From: Paenirhodobacter ferrireducens
GTDB lineage: Bacteria; Pseudomonadota; Alphaproteobacteria; Rhodobacterales; Rhodobacteraceae
NCBI RefSeq assembly: GCF_004022265.1
Contig: NZ_SAVB01000029.1
Location: 1 to 64,000 of the forward strand
Length of the DNA stretch: 64,000 nt
Direction of reading: 5' to 3'
The translations under genes and the position numbers were made by a program. Below the pieces are notes generated by a model. That model did no database searches. It saw only the letters and a list, made by a program, of their open reading frames with translations, and was not told the DNA's origin. Below, one piece after another: positions 1 through 8,136 of this stretch; within the stretch, counting starts at the first letter, position 1, and each line of letters opens with the position of its first letter.

Positions 1-154
1 AGAAGGTCTCGGGGTGGCCGCGCTTGACGGCTCGCTCGGCCTGCCAAGACATTTCCGGATCGAACCAGACGGACAACGATCCTCGCCGCTTCAGCGAAGC
101 GTTATAGCCGGACCAGTTCGTCGTGCGGTAGCGGGTGTTGGCAGGCTCTGGCAT
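1..154 (-). CDS. IS5-family transposase, N-terminal part only
   Basis: Translation from the ATG at 152-154 begins MPEPANTRYRTTNWSGYNAS and continues with a basic segment and a conserved WFDPEM-like stretch. This is the usual N-terminus of IS5-family transposases in Rhodobacteraceae (the ...YRTTNWSxYNxSL... opening). About 51 residues are inside the window; the DDE catalytic core lies beyond the left edge. Whether the full copy is intact cannot be judged. A C-terminal relic of the same family sits at the other end of the window, but the two are not shown to be the same element. Confidence 0.75.
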   Translation of the reverse strand, partial: MPEPANTRYRTTNWSGYNASLKRRGSLSVWFDPEMSWQAERAVKRGHPETF

Positions 155-198
155 GCCAACGATCTAACCCTCAGGATTCTCAAGATGAATCCCTCTCA
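1..198 (-). mobile_element. End of an IS5-family insertion sequence (runs off the window)
   Basis: The minus strand reads from an apparent terminal inverted repeat at about 179-198 into a transposase that starts at 154 and leaves the window at base 1. The outer edge is inferred because the neighbouring tetR reading frame loses its expected continuity exactly where this sequence begins. Only one end is visible, so the second inverted repeat and the target duplication cannot be checked. The exact terminal base is uncertain by a few positions. Confidence 0.7.
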
Positions 199-878
199 CT
201 GATATGTGCAACAAGCCCCTGCTCCGCGAGCACGCCTTGCAGCACGATCCCGATGTGGCGCTCGGTCTGGTCGAGCAGCGACTCGATCGGGCGCGCCGGT
301 GCGGCAACGAAATTGCCGAAATACTGCGTGGTCAGGGCGAGGAGGATCTCGGCCAACGCCGGGGCATCGACCGAGGCGCGGATCTTCCCGGTCTCCTGAT
401 AGCGCAGCACCAGCCGGATGTAATGGCGCAGGATCAGGGTATTGAGCCGCGCACCGGTGCGGCTTGCCGGGCCTTCGGGCTCGAGGAAGGTCGCCGACAG
501 GATGACCCGCCAGCACTCGCGCGAGAGACGCCGCATCGCCTGGCGCGCCAGCAGCGATTCGAAGGCAATCACCCCCTGCAGCGGCTCCTCGGGCAGGTTG
601 CTCAGGAAGGCGCGCCGTTCGGGCAGCGAGGCGCGGACATGGCGCAGCGCCAGCGCCATCAGCAGGTTCGGCTTGGTGGCAAAGTAGTTGTAGACCGTCG
701 CCGGCGCGACCAGGGCCTGTTCCGCGATCGCCTCGATATGCGTGCCCTCATAGCCACGCTCGCGGAACAGAAGCGCCGCCGCATCCAGAACCTGCTCGGC
801 CCGCAGCCGCTTGTTCCGCTCTCTCAGGCCGCCCCGCGCCATCGCGATTTTTTTCGGAAGTGACATTCTTTTGGGCAT
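180..878 (-). CDS. TetR/AcrR-family transcriptional regulator, C-terminus altered by IS insertion
   Basis: This 232-residue protein has an N-terminal TetR helix-turn-helix at about residues 22-68 (AALLFRERGYEGTHIEAIAE, then VAPATVYNYFATK). A variable ligand-binding C-terminal half follows. The start at 876-878 is chosen because a GGAG lies nine bases upstream; longer upstream extensions have no ribosome-binding site. The last residues (ERDSS) and the stop codon fall inside the inverted repeat of the neighbouring IS, so the native C-terminus has been replaced. The loss is probably only a few residues, because the C-terminal helix (HIGIVLQGVLAEQGL) is complete. The target gene is unknown and no partner gene lies divergently next to it. 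A palindrome in its own promoter suggests autoregulation. Confidence 0.85.
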   Translation of the reverse strand: MPKRMSLPKKIAMARGGLRERNKRLRAEQVLDAAALLFRERGYEGTHIEAIAEQALVAPATVYNYFATKPNLLMALALRHVRASLPERRAFLSNLPEEPLQGVIAFESLLARQAMRRLSRECWRVILSATFLEPEGPASRTGARLNTLILRHYIRLVLRYQETGKIRASVDAPALAEILLALTTQYFGNFVAAPARPIESLLDQTERHIGIVLQGVLAEQGLVAHISERDSS

Positions 879-1234
879 GTCGGGTCGCTCCACTCCCTGA
901 TATATATTCGACTCTAAATTTAAAGTATGCACAAATAACCGTACCCCATCGAGTTTTAAACGGCCTGCGGACGGCGGCAAAGCAGGAAATGCCCGCGGCG
1001 GGGGAAGACCATACGGCATATCCGGACCAACGGGCTGCGCTGCCCCGCCCCGCGCCACCAGACCGGGATGCTGCAACCGCTCAGGAAGGTGCCGCGCCGG
1101 CCGAAGAGGGGCGCGGTGAGGTCGGCCCGCGCATGGCGGTGCCGCGGATCATCGAGATCTCGCACCATTGCTTCCCGTGCCAGGCGATGGATGGGCCCGG
1201 ACGGTGCATCAAAGGCGGTGGACTTGCCGGCAGG
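879..1234. other. 356-bp region without a recognised gene
   Basis: This stretch lies between the tetR start and the DUF1217 stop. Apart from the AT-rich promoter and palindrome close to tetR, the rest (about 960-1234) is GC-rich. It holds only short unconvincing frames that match no family I know. No tRNA, repeat or strong terminator was seen. It may be decayed coding DNA or the trailer of the flagellin operon. Confidence 0.5.
911..926. promoter_or_regulatory. Candidate TetR autoregulatory operator
   Basis: The 16-bp sequence ACTCTAAATTTAAAGT is a palindrome with a single mismatched pair. It lies 33 bases upstream of the tetR start in a markedly AT-rich patch that also contains a TATATA run (about 899-906) suitable as a -10. 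Position, length and symmetry fit a TetR-family operator. The link to this regulator is inference. Confidence 0.5.
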
Positions 1235-2023
1235 TCAGGACTGCAAAAGCGCAAGCGCAACCGCACCGGGGCTTTGGAAGCTGACCTCAGAGATCTGCGC
1301 CCTGGCGAAATAGATCCGGTTCAGCTTTTCGAAGGATTCGGCGCCCGAGATCACCGCAAGATCCGACGTCCCGAAAACCTCGAAGGCCTTCTTCTGATAG
1401 ATCTCCGCCTGCTGGTCGACATTGAGGGCCGCAACCTCGGATGGCAGGCCAAGCGCCGTCTGCAGGAAGGAACTCATCGGCCGCGAGCCGATGACAGCGT
1501 ACCACCCTGCCCGCTGCGTGCTCTGCTTCGCGGCGATCTCGGGCAATTCGCGCCGGGCCGAAAGCGCCAGCCTGAGGCTGTCATCCGCCTCGCCCACCGC
1601 CGCCTCGAACTGACGGCTCTCGTATTTCTGCAAGATCTCGTCGGCGAAATCGGAAAGCTGCGTGCGCGGCACCGAGAAGTCACCGAAGCCAAACGCCTCG
1701 GACAGCTTGAGATAGCTTTTGTCGGAAAGCGTGTTCGCGAGAGACTTCGAATCGAGCGTGCCCTCGTTCAGCACCTTCAGAATGAAATACTTGTTGTTGA
1801 TGTCGCCTTCCAGGCCGAAGGCGCCAAGCGCCACGGACAGCAGACGGCGATCCGAAACGAGGTCTTCCGCGGTCCGGATCGAGCCAATCTTTTCGCGGAA
1901 ATAGGTCTCGTTGCGCTGGATCTCAGGCGATGCGGTGAAGGCCGCCATCTGTCGCCCCATCGTCCGGTTCAGCAGGCTCCAGCCGGCATAGCCACCGAAC
2001 GGCAGGACGGGAGTGTAGCTCAT
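1235..2023 (-). CDS. DUF1217 domain-containing flagellar-locus protein
   Basis: This 262-residue protein begins MSYTPVLPFGGYAGWSLLNR and matches DUF1217 proteins of Rhodobacterales and Rhizobiales. These are encoded beside flagellin and hook genes and are thought to have a flagellar role. The middle region contains repeated helical segments of the type DFSVPRTQLSDFADEILQKYE. It has no signal peptide or membrane segment. Its ATG overlaps the flbT stop (ATGA), so it is the last gene of the fliC-flaF-flbT-DUF1217 series and is translationally coupled. Its biochemical function is unknown. Confidence 0.8.
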   Translation of the reverse strand: MSYTPVLPFGGYAGWSLLNRTMGRQMAAFTASPEIQRNETYFREKIGSIRTAEDLVSDRRLLSVALGAFGLEGDINNKYFILKVLNEGTLDSKSLANTLSDKSYLKLSEAFGFGDFSVPRTQLSDFADEILQKYESRQFEAAVGEADDSLRLALSARRELPEIAAKQSTQRAGWYAVIGSRPMSSFLQTALGLPSEVAALNVDQQAEIYQKKAFEVFGTSDLAVISGAESFEKLNRIYFARAQISEVSFQSPGAVALALLQS

Positions 2024-2424
2024 GCGCCGGTCGCGGCGAGAAGCCGCTCCTCTCTCGGCAGCAGGCTGCGCAGCGCCTTCAGCGCCTGGTAGGTCTGCCC
2101 CTCAATCACCGCCGAGGTCGCAAGCGCCAGCTGCGCGCGGCTGTCATGATCGGTGAGAGCCTGGCTCAGCTGCTCGATCCCGCGCAGCAGCTGCACCTTC
2201 GCCTCGTCCCACTCGGCATCACCCGAGAGGACGAGCTGCGCGATGTAGCACACGCGCCGGACCGGTGTGTTGACCTCGTCGGGATGGACCGCGTCGCGCA
2301 GGCGCAGGATATGGGCATTGGGCGTCATGATCGCCAGCCGCGAGCGCCGCTCGCCATTCTCGATCACCGCGCCGTTGATCAGGACCCTTTCCTTCGGGGC
2401 CAGCTTGAGAACAAGACCCGTCAT
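2020..2424 (-). CDS. flbT: Flagellin mRNA/assembly regulator FlbT
   Basis: This 134-residue FlbT-family protein starts MTGLVLKLAPKERVLINGAV. The family was defined in Caulobacter, where FlbT binds the 5' leader of flagellin mRNA and limits its translation until the hook is complete. In other alphaproteobacteria FlbT can be a positive factor. The start overlaps the flaF stop as ATGA and the stop overlaps the next start, giving a tightly coupled operon. Location next to fliC and flaF supports the assignment. Confidence 0.92.
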   Translation of the reverse strand: MTGLVLKLAPKERVLINGAVIENGERRSRLAIMTPNAHILRLRDAVHPDEVNTPVRRVCYIAQLVLSGDAEWDEAKVQLLRGIEQLSQALTDHDSRAQLALATSAVIEGQTYQALKALRSLLPREERLLAATGA

Positions 2425-2792
2425 CCGTGTGCCCCCTCGTTGCGCAATCCCCTCATGATCGCGGTGTTGATGTCGACGAGAACCTCCGCCCGGGCCTGAC
2501 CGAGCAACACCTTGCGGCTGTGCGCCTGGGTGAATTCCGCCAGATAGAAGAGGCGAGCGCGCAGCGGTGCGGGCAAGGGGTTTTGCGGCAGCGCGACATC
2601 CGTCGCCAGAATGGTCCACAGGCGCCGGTTGTCGTGAATGGCGCTGGCGAGTTCGACGAAATCGGCGCGCGCTTCGGCCTGTTTCATCCGTCGCGTCACA
2701 CGCGCGAAGACCTCGTATTCGGTGGCACGCAGCGTGCGGATCGGCTGAGCGGGGTTCTCGTAGGCCGTCTTGGCCATGGTCGTCGCGGACAC
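2421..2792 (-). CDS. flaF: Flagellar biosynthesis regulator FlaF
   Basis: FlaF-family protein, 123 residues from a GTG start at 2790-2792. GTG is preferred because AAAGG lies seven bases upstream; the in-frame ATG at 2775-2777 (MAKTAYEN) has no such site. The family signature is visible in the segment RATEYEVFARVTRRM and in the C-terminal VDINTAIMRGL. FlaF promotes flagellin synthesis or secretion and acts opposite to FlbT in Caulobacter. It lies just downstream of fliC, separated by a hairpin. Confidence 0.9.
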   Translation of the reverse strand: MSATTMAKTAYENPAQPIRTLRATEYEVFARVTRRMKQAEARADFVELASAIHDNRRLWTILATDVALPQNPLPAPLRARLFYLAEFTQAHSRKVLLGQARAEVLVDINTAIMRGLRNEGAHG

Positions 2793-2842
2793 GGCAATAC
2801 CTTTCTGTATTGGGGAAGACATCGCGCAGCTTTGGCGCGGAA

Positions 2843-2868
2843 GGCGGGGCGCCTCGGGGCGCCCCGCC
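2843..2868 (-). terminator. Hairpin between fliC and flaF
   Basis: A perfect 11-bp GC-rich stem (2843-2853 with 2858-2868) closed by a four-base loop lies directly after the flagellin stop. The minus strand has only a short T stretch after it, so it may be a partial terminator or an mRNA-stabilising hairpin. Either would let fliC be expressed far above flaF-flbT. Confidence 0.6.
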
Positions 2869-2876
2869 GGGTGTCA

Positions 2877-4106
2877 TCACTTGAACAGCGAGAGGATGTT
2901 CTGCGGCTGCTGGTTCGCGATCGACAGCGACTGGATGCCGAGCTGCTGCTGCGTCTGCAGCGCCTGCAGCCGGGCCGATGCCTCTTCCATATCGGCGTCG
3001 ACGAGGGCGCCGATGCCGGTCTTCATCGCATCGGTCAGCTTCGAGACGAAATCCGCCTGGATGCCCAGCCGGTTTTCGACCGAACCGAAGTCGGCCGCCG
3101 CCGTCGTGGCCTTCTCGATCATGCTTTCGATGTTGACCAGCTGCGCCGAAAGCGTCGAGCCGTCGGTCACGTCGATCGTCGCCAGCAGCGAGAGATCCCC
3201 GGAATCGGCGTTCTTGTACTGACCGGTCACCGTCAGCGCGTCAGCGCCGGTGTTGGCAAGCGAGAGCGTCCCCGTCGTGGTCGAATCGTCGTAGGTCACG
3301 GTCAACCCCGAGATCCCGAGCCCGTCGATCGCGTTCTTGAGCCCGAAGGCGATCGACTCGGACTGGTCAACCCCCGCCCGCAGGTCGTCTTCGGTCACGG
3401 TATAGGTGGCGGCCTGGCCACCGATGTTCACCGAGATCGAATCGCCTGCCGCAAGATCCGCAACCGTGCCGTCAATCACGATGGAACCGGTTCCCGTTGT
3501 GGCATCGAGGCTGAAGGCGCTGGTGTCGGCACCCGCTGCGCTGAGCGATCCGGTGGCACCCGACCCCGTCGCAAAGACGCTGCGCGCGGTGTAGCCGCCG
3601 GTGGAGAAGTCCACGCCGCTCACCCCGATGTAGGAGGCCGAGACATTGCCCGACAGGTCGCGGTTGAGCGAGGACAGGATGTTGGTGGAGCCCTTGCTGC
3701 CGTCGATCAGGTTCAGGCCGTTGAACTGCGCCGAGCTGACCACCGAGGAGATCTGCGCCTTCAGCGCCTCCACGTCGGTCTGGATCTTGTCGCGATCAAC
3801 GTTCTCGTCCTGCGCCGAAACGATCTTCGACTGCATCTGGGTCAGCAGATCGGTCACCGTCTCCGCCGCCTGGCGGGCCACGGCCACCGTTGATTCACCC
3901 AGCGACAGGCTGTCGGAGATCCCCTGGAACCCCTGGACGTCCGCCTCCATCACCTTGGAGATGGCCCAGACCGCCGCATTGTCCTTCGCGCTGCTCACCG
4001 TCTTGCCGGTCGAGATCTCGCTTTGCGTCTTCGACAGGCTGGAGTTGATGCCCTTGAGCGTCTGCAGCGCAACCATGGCGCTGGTGTTCGTCAGAATGCT
4101 GGACAT
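2877..4106 (-). CDS. fliC: Flagellin
   Basis: This 409-residue filament subunit has conserved N-terminal D0/D1 helices (MSSILTNTSAMVALQTLKGI, then LSKTQSEISTGKTVSSAKDN) and a C-terminal D1/D0 segment ending SIANQQPQNILSLFK. The central part (about residues 170-310) is the variable, Ser/Thr/Gly-rich surface domain. The protein lacks cysteine, as usual for flagellins. The start is set by AAGGA six bases before the ATG. A CtrA-like box lies about 150 bp upstream. flaF and flbT follow on the same strand. It is exported by the flagellar type III system and polymerises outside the cell. Confidence 0.95.
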   Translation of the reverse strand: MSSILTNTSAMVALQTLKGINSSLSKTQSEISTGKTVSSAKDNAAVWAISKVMEADVQGFQGISDSLSLGESTVAVARQAAETVTDLLTQMQSKIVSAQDENVDRDKIQTDVEALKAQISSVVSSAQFNGLNLIDGSKGSTNILSSLNRDLSGNVSASYIGVSGVDFSTGGYTARSVFATGSGATGSLSAAGADTSAFSLDATTGTGSIVIDGTVADLAAGDSISVNIGGQAATYTVTEDDLRAGVDQSESIAFGLKNAIDGLGISGLTVTYDDSTTTGTLSLANTGADALTVTGQYKNADSGDLSLLATIDVTDGSTLSAQLVNIESMIEKATTAAADFGSVENRLGIQADFVSKLTDAMKTGIGALVDADMEEASARLQALQTQQQLGIQSLSIANQQPQNILSLFK

Positions 4107-4257
4107 ATCAGGTCCTTCACTTTCCATTCGGCGCTTTGCGCCGGCTTCAGGTGCCGCCCTTTTGGGAAACGGCGCTCGTGGCGTTCTGACCATGCGGCAC
4201 GCCTGTTGCGTCGCCGCGCCATTCCATCGGAATGCGAGCTGATCCTTGCAAAGAGAT

Positions 4258-4273
4258 GCTAACGGAAAGCTAA
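4258..4273 (-). promoter_or_regulatory. CtrA-like box upstream of fliC
   Basis: The minus strand reads TTAG-N7-TTAGC, two mismatches from the CtrA consensus TTAA-N7-TTAAC. It lies about 150 bases upstream of the flagellin ATG. The box is weaker than those near motB and flgE. Occupancy by CtrA is inference. Confidence 0.4.
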
Positions 4274-4330
4274 GGGCCGGCATTTCTGCGGGCCCCGAAT
4301 GCCTCAAATTTTCTGTGTCGGGGGAGCGGC

Positions 4331-5149
4331 TCAGTCGACGCCCATCTGCGCGAGATAGCCCTCGATCAGCGGTACGTCGCTCGGGTTGTTCAGCTCCCAG
4401 AACTTCGCGCCGGGGGCAAAGACTTCGACCGTCGAGACCGGGTAGCCGTTTTCGAGGAAGCGCAGCTGTTCGAGCCCTTCGAGCAGCTCGAGCGGGCCGG
4501 GCTCCCAGCCGGAATAGGCGGCGAGCGCCGCGCGGCGATAGGCGTAAAGCCCGACGTGGTGGAACACCGGCACGATGCCGTCGACCTCGCCCTGGCCATT
4601 GGTGAAGGGGATCACTTCCTTCGAGAAGTAAAGCGCCTGGCCCAGCTTGTTCGACACCACCGTGGTGGCGCCGACACGGCCGTTGCGGCGGTCCTCGATG
4701 AAATGGCCGACCGATTCGGCATCGCAGCGCAGCACCGGGGTGGCGATGCCACAGGACGGATTGGCGCGCATCGCGGCAATCAGCGCGGTGACGAAGCCCG
4801 GCGGCGTCAGCGGCGCGTCGCCCTGCAGGTTGACGATGATCTCGGCCCCGATCCCGGCGCGGTCGATCGCCTGCGCGACGCGCTCGGTGCCGTTGCGGCA
4901 GGCGGCGTCGGTCAGGATCACCTCGGCGCCGATGCGGGCGGCCTCGTCAGCAATGCGGGCGTCATCGGTCGCGACGTAAAGCGAGATTTCGCCGCCCGCC
5001 TCCTCGATCGCCTTGCGCCCGGCCATCACCGAGCGCTCGAGCAGGCTGCGCACCGTGCCCTTCGCCCCCTTCAGCGTCGCGAGCGGCTTGCCCGGGTAGC
5101 GGGTCGAGGCATAGCGCGCGGGAATGATGATGCAGGCGTCGGCGGTCAT
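4331..5149 (-). CDS. kdsB: 3-deoxy-manno-octulosonate cytidylyltransferase (CMP-Kdo synthetase)
   Basis: This 272-residue enzyme activates Kdo with CTP to give CMP-Kdo for the lipopolysaccharide inner core. The N-terminus [18 protein letters not shown] is the nucleotide-binding signature of the CMP-sugar synthetase family. The segments NLQGDAPL and [10 protein letters not shown] are also typical. The C-terminus [20 protein letters not shown] differs slightly from the enterobacterial form. The start codon overlaps the end of kdsA, so the two are co-transcribed and likely coupled. The protein is cytosolic. Confidence 0.92.
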   Translation of the reverse strand: MTADACIIIPARYASTRYPGKPLATLKGAKGTVRSLLERSVMAGRKAIEEAGGEISLYVATDDARIADEAARIGAEVILTDAACRNGTERVAQAIDRAGIGAEIIVNLQGDAPLTPPGFVTALIAAMRANPSCGIATPVLRCDAESVGHFIEDRRNGRVGATTVVSNKLGQALYFSKEVIPFTNGQGEVDGIVPVFHHVGLYAYRRAALAAYSGWEPGPLELLEGLEQLRFLENGYPVSTVEVFAPGAKFWELNNPSDVPLIEGYLAQMGVD

Positions 5150-5979
5150 TTCGCGATCCGTTCCTTGTAAAGCGCATCGAAGGCACGCAGGTCGGCCACC
5201 AGGCCGGCGAGCTGGTCGATCGGGATCATGTTCGGCCCGTCCGAGGGCGCGTTGTCCGGGTCCTGATGGGTTTCGATGAACAGCGCCGAGACCCCCACGG
5301 CGCAGGCCGCCCGCGCCAGCACCGGCGCGAATTCGCGCTGCCCGCCCGAGGTGGTGCCCTGCCCGCCCGGCTGCTGCACCGAATGGGTGGCGTCGAACAC
5401 CACCGGATAGCCGGTCTGCGCCATGATCGGCAGCCCGCGGAAATCGGTCACCAGGGTGTTGTAGCCGAACGAGGTGCCGCGGTCGCACAGCATGATGCGC
5501 TCGTTGCCGGTCGAGGCGATCTTGGCGGCGACATTCGCCATGTCCCAGGGCGCGAGGAACTGCCCCTTCTTCACGTTGATTGCCCGGCCGGTCTCGCCCG
5601 CAGCCAGCAGCAGGTCGGTCTGGCGGCACAGGAAGGCGGGGATCTGCAGCACGTCGCAGACCTCGGCGGCGATGGCGCAATGCCAGGGCTCGTGCACGTC
5701 GGTCAGAACCGGCACGCCGAATTCCTTGCCGATGTCGCCGAGGATCTGCAACCCGACCTCCATCCCGAGCCCGCGCGTGGTCGCGAGCGAGGAGCGGTTC
5801 GCCTTGTCATAGCTTGCCTTGAAGATGAAGCGCGTGCCGGTCGGCGCGCAGGCCTCGGCGATGCGTTCGGCCATCATCCGGGCATGGTCGCGGCTTTCAA
5901 GCTGGCACGGGCCGAGGATCAGGGCGATCGGGTTCGCCCCGCCGATCGCGATGTCGCCGATGGTCACGATGGAAGTCAT
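5146..5979 (-). CDS. kdsA: 3-deoxy-8-phosphooctulonate synthase (Kdo-8-P synthase)
   Basis: This 277-residue TIM-barrel enzyme condenses phosphoenolpyruvate with arabinose 5-phosphate. Family landmarks are ILGPCQLES near the N-terminus, [20 protein letters not shown], the [17 protein letters not shown] segment and [11 protein letters not shown]. The start at 5977-5979 follows AAGGA at six bases and is preferred over an upstream in-frame ATG. It is the first gene of the kdsA-kdsB pair, reading away from the divergent RTX protein gene. Confidence 0.94.
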   Translation of the reverse strand: MTSIVTIGDIAIGGANPIALILGPCQLESRDHARMMAERIAEACAPTGTRFIFKASYDKANRSSLATTRGLGMEVGLQILGDIGKEFGVPVLTDVHEPWHCAIAAEVCDVLQIPAFLCRQTDLLLAAGETGRAINVKKGQFLAPWDMANVAAKIASTGNERIMLCDRGTSFGYNTLVTDFRGLPIMAQTGYPVVFDATHSVQQPGGQGTTSGGQREFAPVLARAACAVGVSALFIETHQDPDNAPSDGPNMIPIDQLAGLVADLRAFDALYKERIAK

Positions 5980-6195
5980 GGTTCGTCCTTCACGCAATGC
6001 CTGCAGGCAGGTTCAAACGGCATATATGGGATTTCCGCGGCAAAAGGCAGCCCATTTGGCCGACCGGGGCCCCGCCGGCCGCAGGTGCGGTCTTCCGGCC
6101 ATGAAAATGCCGCAGAATTCGGTTCTGACTGACCGCGGGCACAGTCTTTCCTTACCCAGGCCCGCGACGGATCCGGCCTCAGGACGAATCGACAG

Positions 6196-8130
6196 ATGAG
6201 ACAACCGACGGCTTTCGAGCAGGAACTCCTGCAATACATCAACCGCGCCCGGATGGACCCGGCCGGGGAATTCGACGCGCTGATCGCCAATGCTGGCAGC
6301 CGCACCGCCGTCGCCTCCGACATCACCACCGCGATCCGTTATTTCGGGGTCGATCTCGCACTGTTCCGCGAGCAGCTTGCCGCCTATGACCCGGTCGCGC
6401 CGCTCGCCTGGAACGGGCTGCTCGCCGATGCTGCGCTCGGACACAGCCGGCTGATGATCGATCAGGACACGCAGGCGCACCAGCTTTCCGGCGAGGCCGC
6501 GCTCGGCCCCCGGATTCTTGCCACGGGCTATCCGGCACTGCGGGTGGGCGAAAACATCTTCGCCTATGCCGAGAATGCGCTTTACGCCCATGCCGGCTTC
6601 TTCATCGACTGGGGCTATGGTCCGGGCGGGATGCAGGACCCGGCCGGGCACCGGGTCACGATCCTGAACGGTGCCTATACCGAGGTCGGCATCGGCGCGC
6701 TTGCCGACCGGTCTTCCTCGACCACCGTCGGCCCCTGGGTGGTGACCCAGGACTTCGGGGCCCGCGCGGATGCCGTACCACAGCTTCTGGGCGCGGTCTT
6801 TGACGATGCCGATGGCGATTCCGTCTACGATGCGGGCGAGGGGATGGGCGGCGTCACCGTCACCATCACCGGCAATGGCCACACGATGACCACCACGACC
6901 TGGGATGCGGGCGGCTACCAGCTCGGGCTCGATCCGGGCAGCTATTCGGTGGTTTTCTCGGGCGGCGGGCTCGACGGCGTGGTGCGCGGCACGGTCACCC
7001 TCGGCGGCGAGAACGCGGCGCTTGATGCCCGCGCCGCGGATGCCGTTCCGGCGATCACCACGATCAGCGGCGATGCTGCGGCGAACCGGCTGGCCGGCAC
7101 GGTCTGGGAAGACCAGATCTTCGGCCGCGGCGGCGCCGACACGCTGATCGGCGGGGCCGGCGCCGACACGCTCGATGGCGGTTTCGGCAATGACCTGCTG
7201 AACGGCGGCTTCGGCCGAGATGTCCTGTTCGGCGGCAATGGCGCCGACACGCTCAACGGCGGCGCCGGGGCGGACCGGATGACCGGCGGCAACGGCTCCG
7301 ACCTCTTCCATGTCGACACTGCCGGCGACCGGATCGTCGAATGGCGGAGCTGGGGGGGAACCGACACGGTGATCGCCTCGGTCGATTTCTCGCTGACGAT
7401 GGCGCATCTCGAGAACCTGGTGCTCACCGGCACGGCCCTGCGCGGCATCGGCAATGCGCTGGCGAACCGGATCACCGGCACTGCCGGCGACAATTTCATC
7501 GACGGCGGCCGCAATGCCGATACCATGCTTGGTGGGGCGGGGGATGACGTCTATGTCGTGCGCGACGCCGGCGACCAGGTGATCGAATGGGCGAACCGCG
7601 GTCTCGACACCGTGCGCGCCTATGTCTCGACCGTGCTGCCGCAGAACGTCGAGCGGCTGTATCTGCAGCCCGCACGCGATGCCTCGGGTGCGGGGATCGA
7701 GGGGCTGAGCGGCACCGGCAATGCGCTCGCGAACACGCTCTTCGGCAATATGTTCGACAACACCCTGACCGGCCGGCAGGGAAATGACACGCTGCGCGGG
7801 GGCGCCGGCGCCGATGCCTTCGTCTTCGACCGGCTGCCGGGGGCGGAGAATGTCGACCACATCCTCGATTTCAACCGCAACGCCGCTGCCGAGGGCGATA
7901 TGCTGCGCATGGCGCATTGGGCCTTCGCGGGGGTCGCCCGCGGCACGCTGTCCGAAACGGCCTTCCACGCCGGGGCAACGGCGCAGGATGCCGCGGACCG
8001 CTTCCTTTACGACGCCGCGGCCGGGCAATTGTGGTTCGACGCCGACGGCACAGGGGCGACCGACAGGGTTCTGGTCGCCACCTTCAGCGCCGGCACCGCG
8101 CTGAGCGCCGCCGACATCTTCGTGTTCTGA
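6196..8130 (+). CDS. Secreted CAP-domain protein with RTX calcium-binding repeats
   Basis: This 644-residue protein has a CAP (SCP/PR-1-like) domain at about residues 1-195, with LLQYINRARMDPAGEF, NGLLADAALGHS and the ALRVGENIFAY motif. Next comes a SdrD B-like beta segment at about 195-285 (VFDDADGDSVYDAGEGMGGV). A run of GGxGxDxLxG nonapeptides starts at about residue 309, with further copies near 440 and 520. A C-terminal region typical of type I secretion substrates follows. There is no N-terminal signal peptide, consistent with ABC-type type I export. No T1SS transporter is encoded in this window. It is probably extracellular and calcium-folded; its substrate or role is unknown. Confidence 0.85.
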   Translation: MRQPTAFEQELLQYINRARMDPAGEFDALIANAGSRTAVASDITTAIRYFGVDLALFREQLAAYDPVAPLAWNGLLADAALGHSRLMIDQDTQAHQLSGEAALGPRILATGYPALRVGENIFAYAENALYAHAGFFIDWGYGPGGMQDPAGHRVTILNGAYTEVGIGALADRSSSTTVGPWVVTQDFGARADAVPQLLGAVFDDADGDSVYDAGEGMGGVTVTITGNGHTMTTTTWDAGGYQLGLDPGSYSVVFSGGGLDGVVRGTVTLGGENAALDARAADAVPAITTISGDAAANRLAGTVWEDQIFGRGGADTLIGGAGADTLDGGFGNDLLNGGFGRDVLFGGNGADTLNGGAGADRMTGGNGSDLFHVDTAGDRIVEWRSWGGTDTVIASVDFSLTMAHLENLVLTGTALRGIGNALANRITGTAGDNFIDGGRNADTMLGGAGDDVYVVRDAGDQVIEWANRGLDTVRAYVSTVLPQNVERLYLQPARDASGAGIEGLSGTGNALANTLFGNMFDNTLTGRQGNDTLRGGAGADAFVFDRLPGAENVDHILDFNRNAAAEGDMLRMAHWAFAGVARGTLSETAFHAGATAQDAADRFLYDAAAGQLWFDADGTGATDRVLVATFSAGTALSAADIFVF

Positions 8131-8136
8131 ACCGGC

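Noticed and set aside
2020-2880. 286-codon frame covering flbT and flaF on the minus strand
   Set aside because: Only its last 134 codons are FlbT. The upstream part overlaps flaF in another frame and has no matching ribosome-binding site.
7100-7300. Tandem near-repeats that might be a CRISPR or satellite
   Set aside because: They are coding repeats of the GGxGxDxLxG calcium-binding nonapeptides, not spaced identical repeats.
6013-8028. 671-codon minus-strand frame opposite the RTX protein
   Set aside because: The repeated glycine/aspartate codons of the RTX gene keep the opposite frame open. The plus-strand product has clear CAP and RTX domains.
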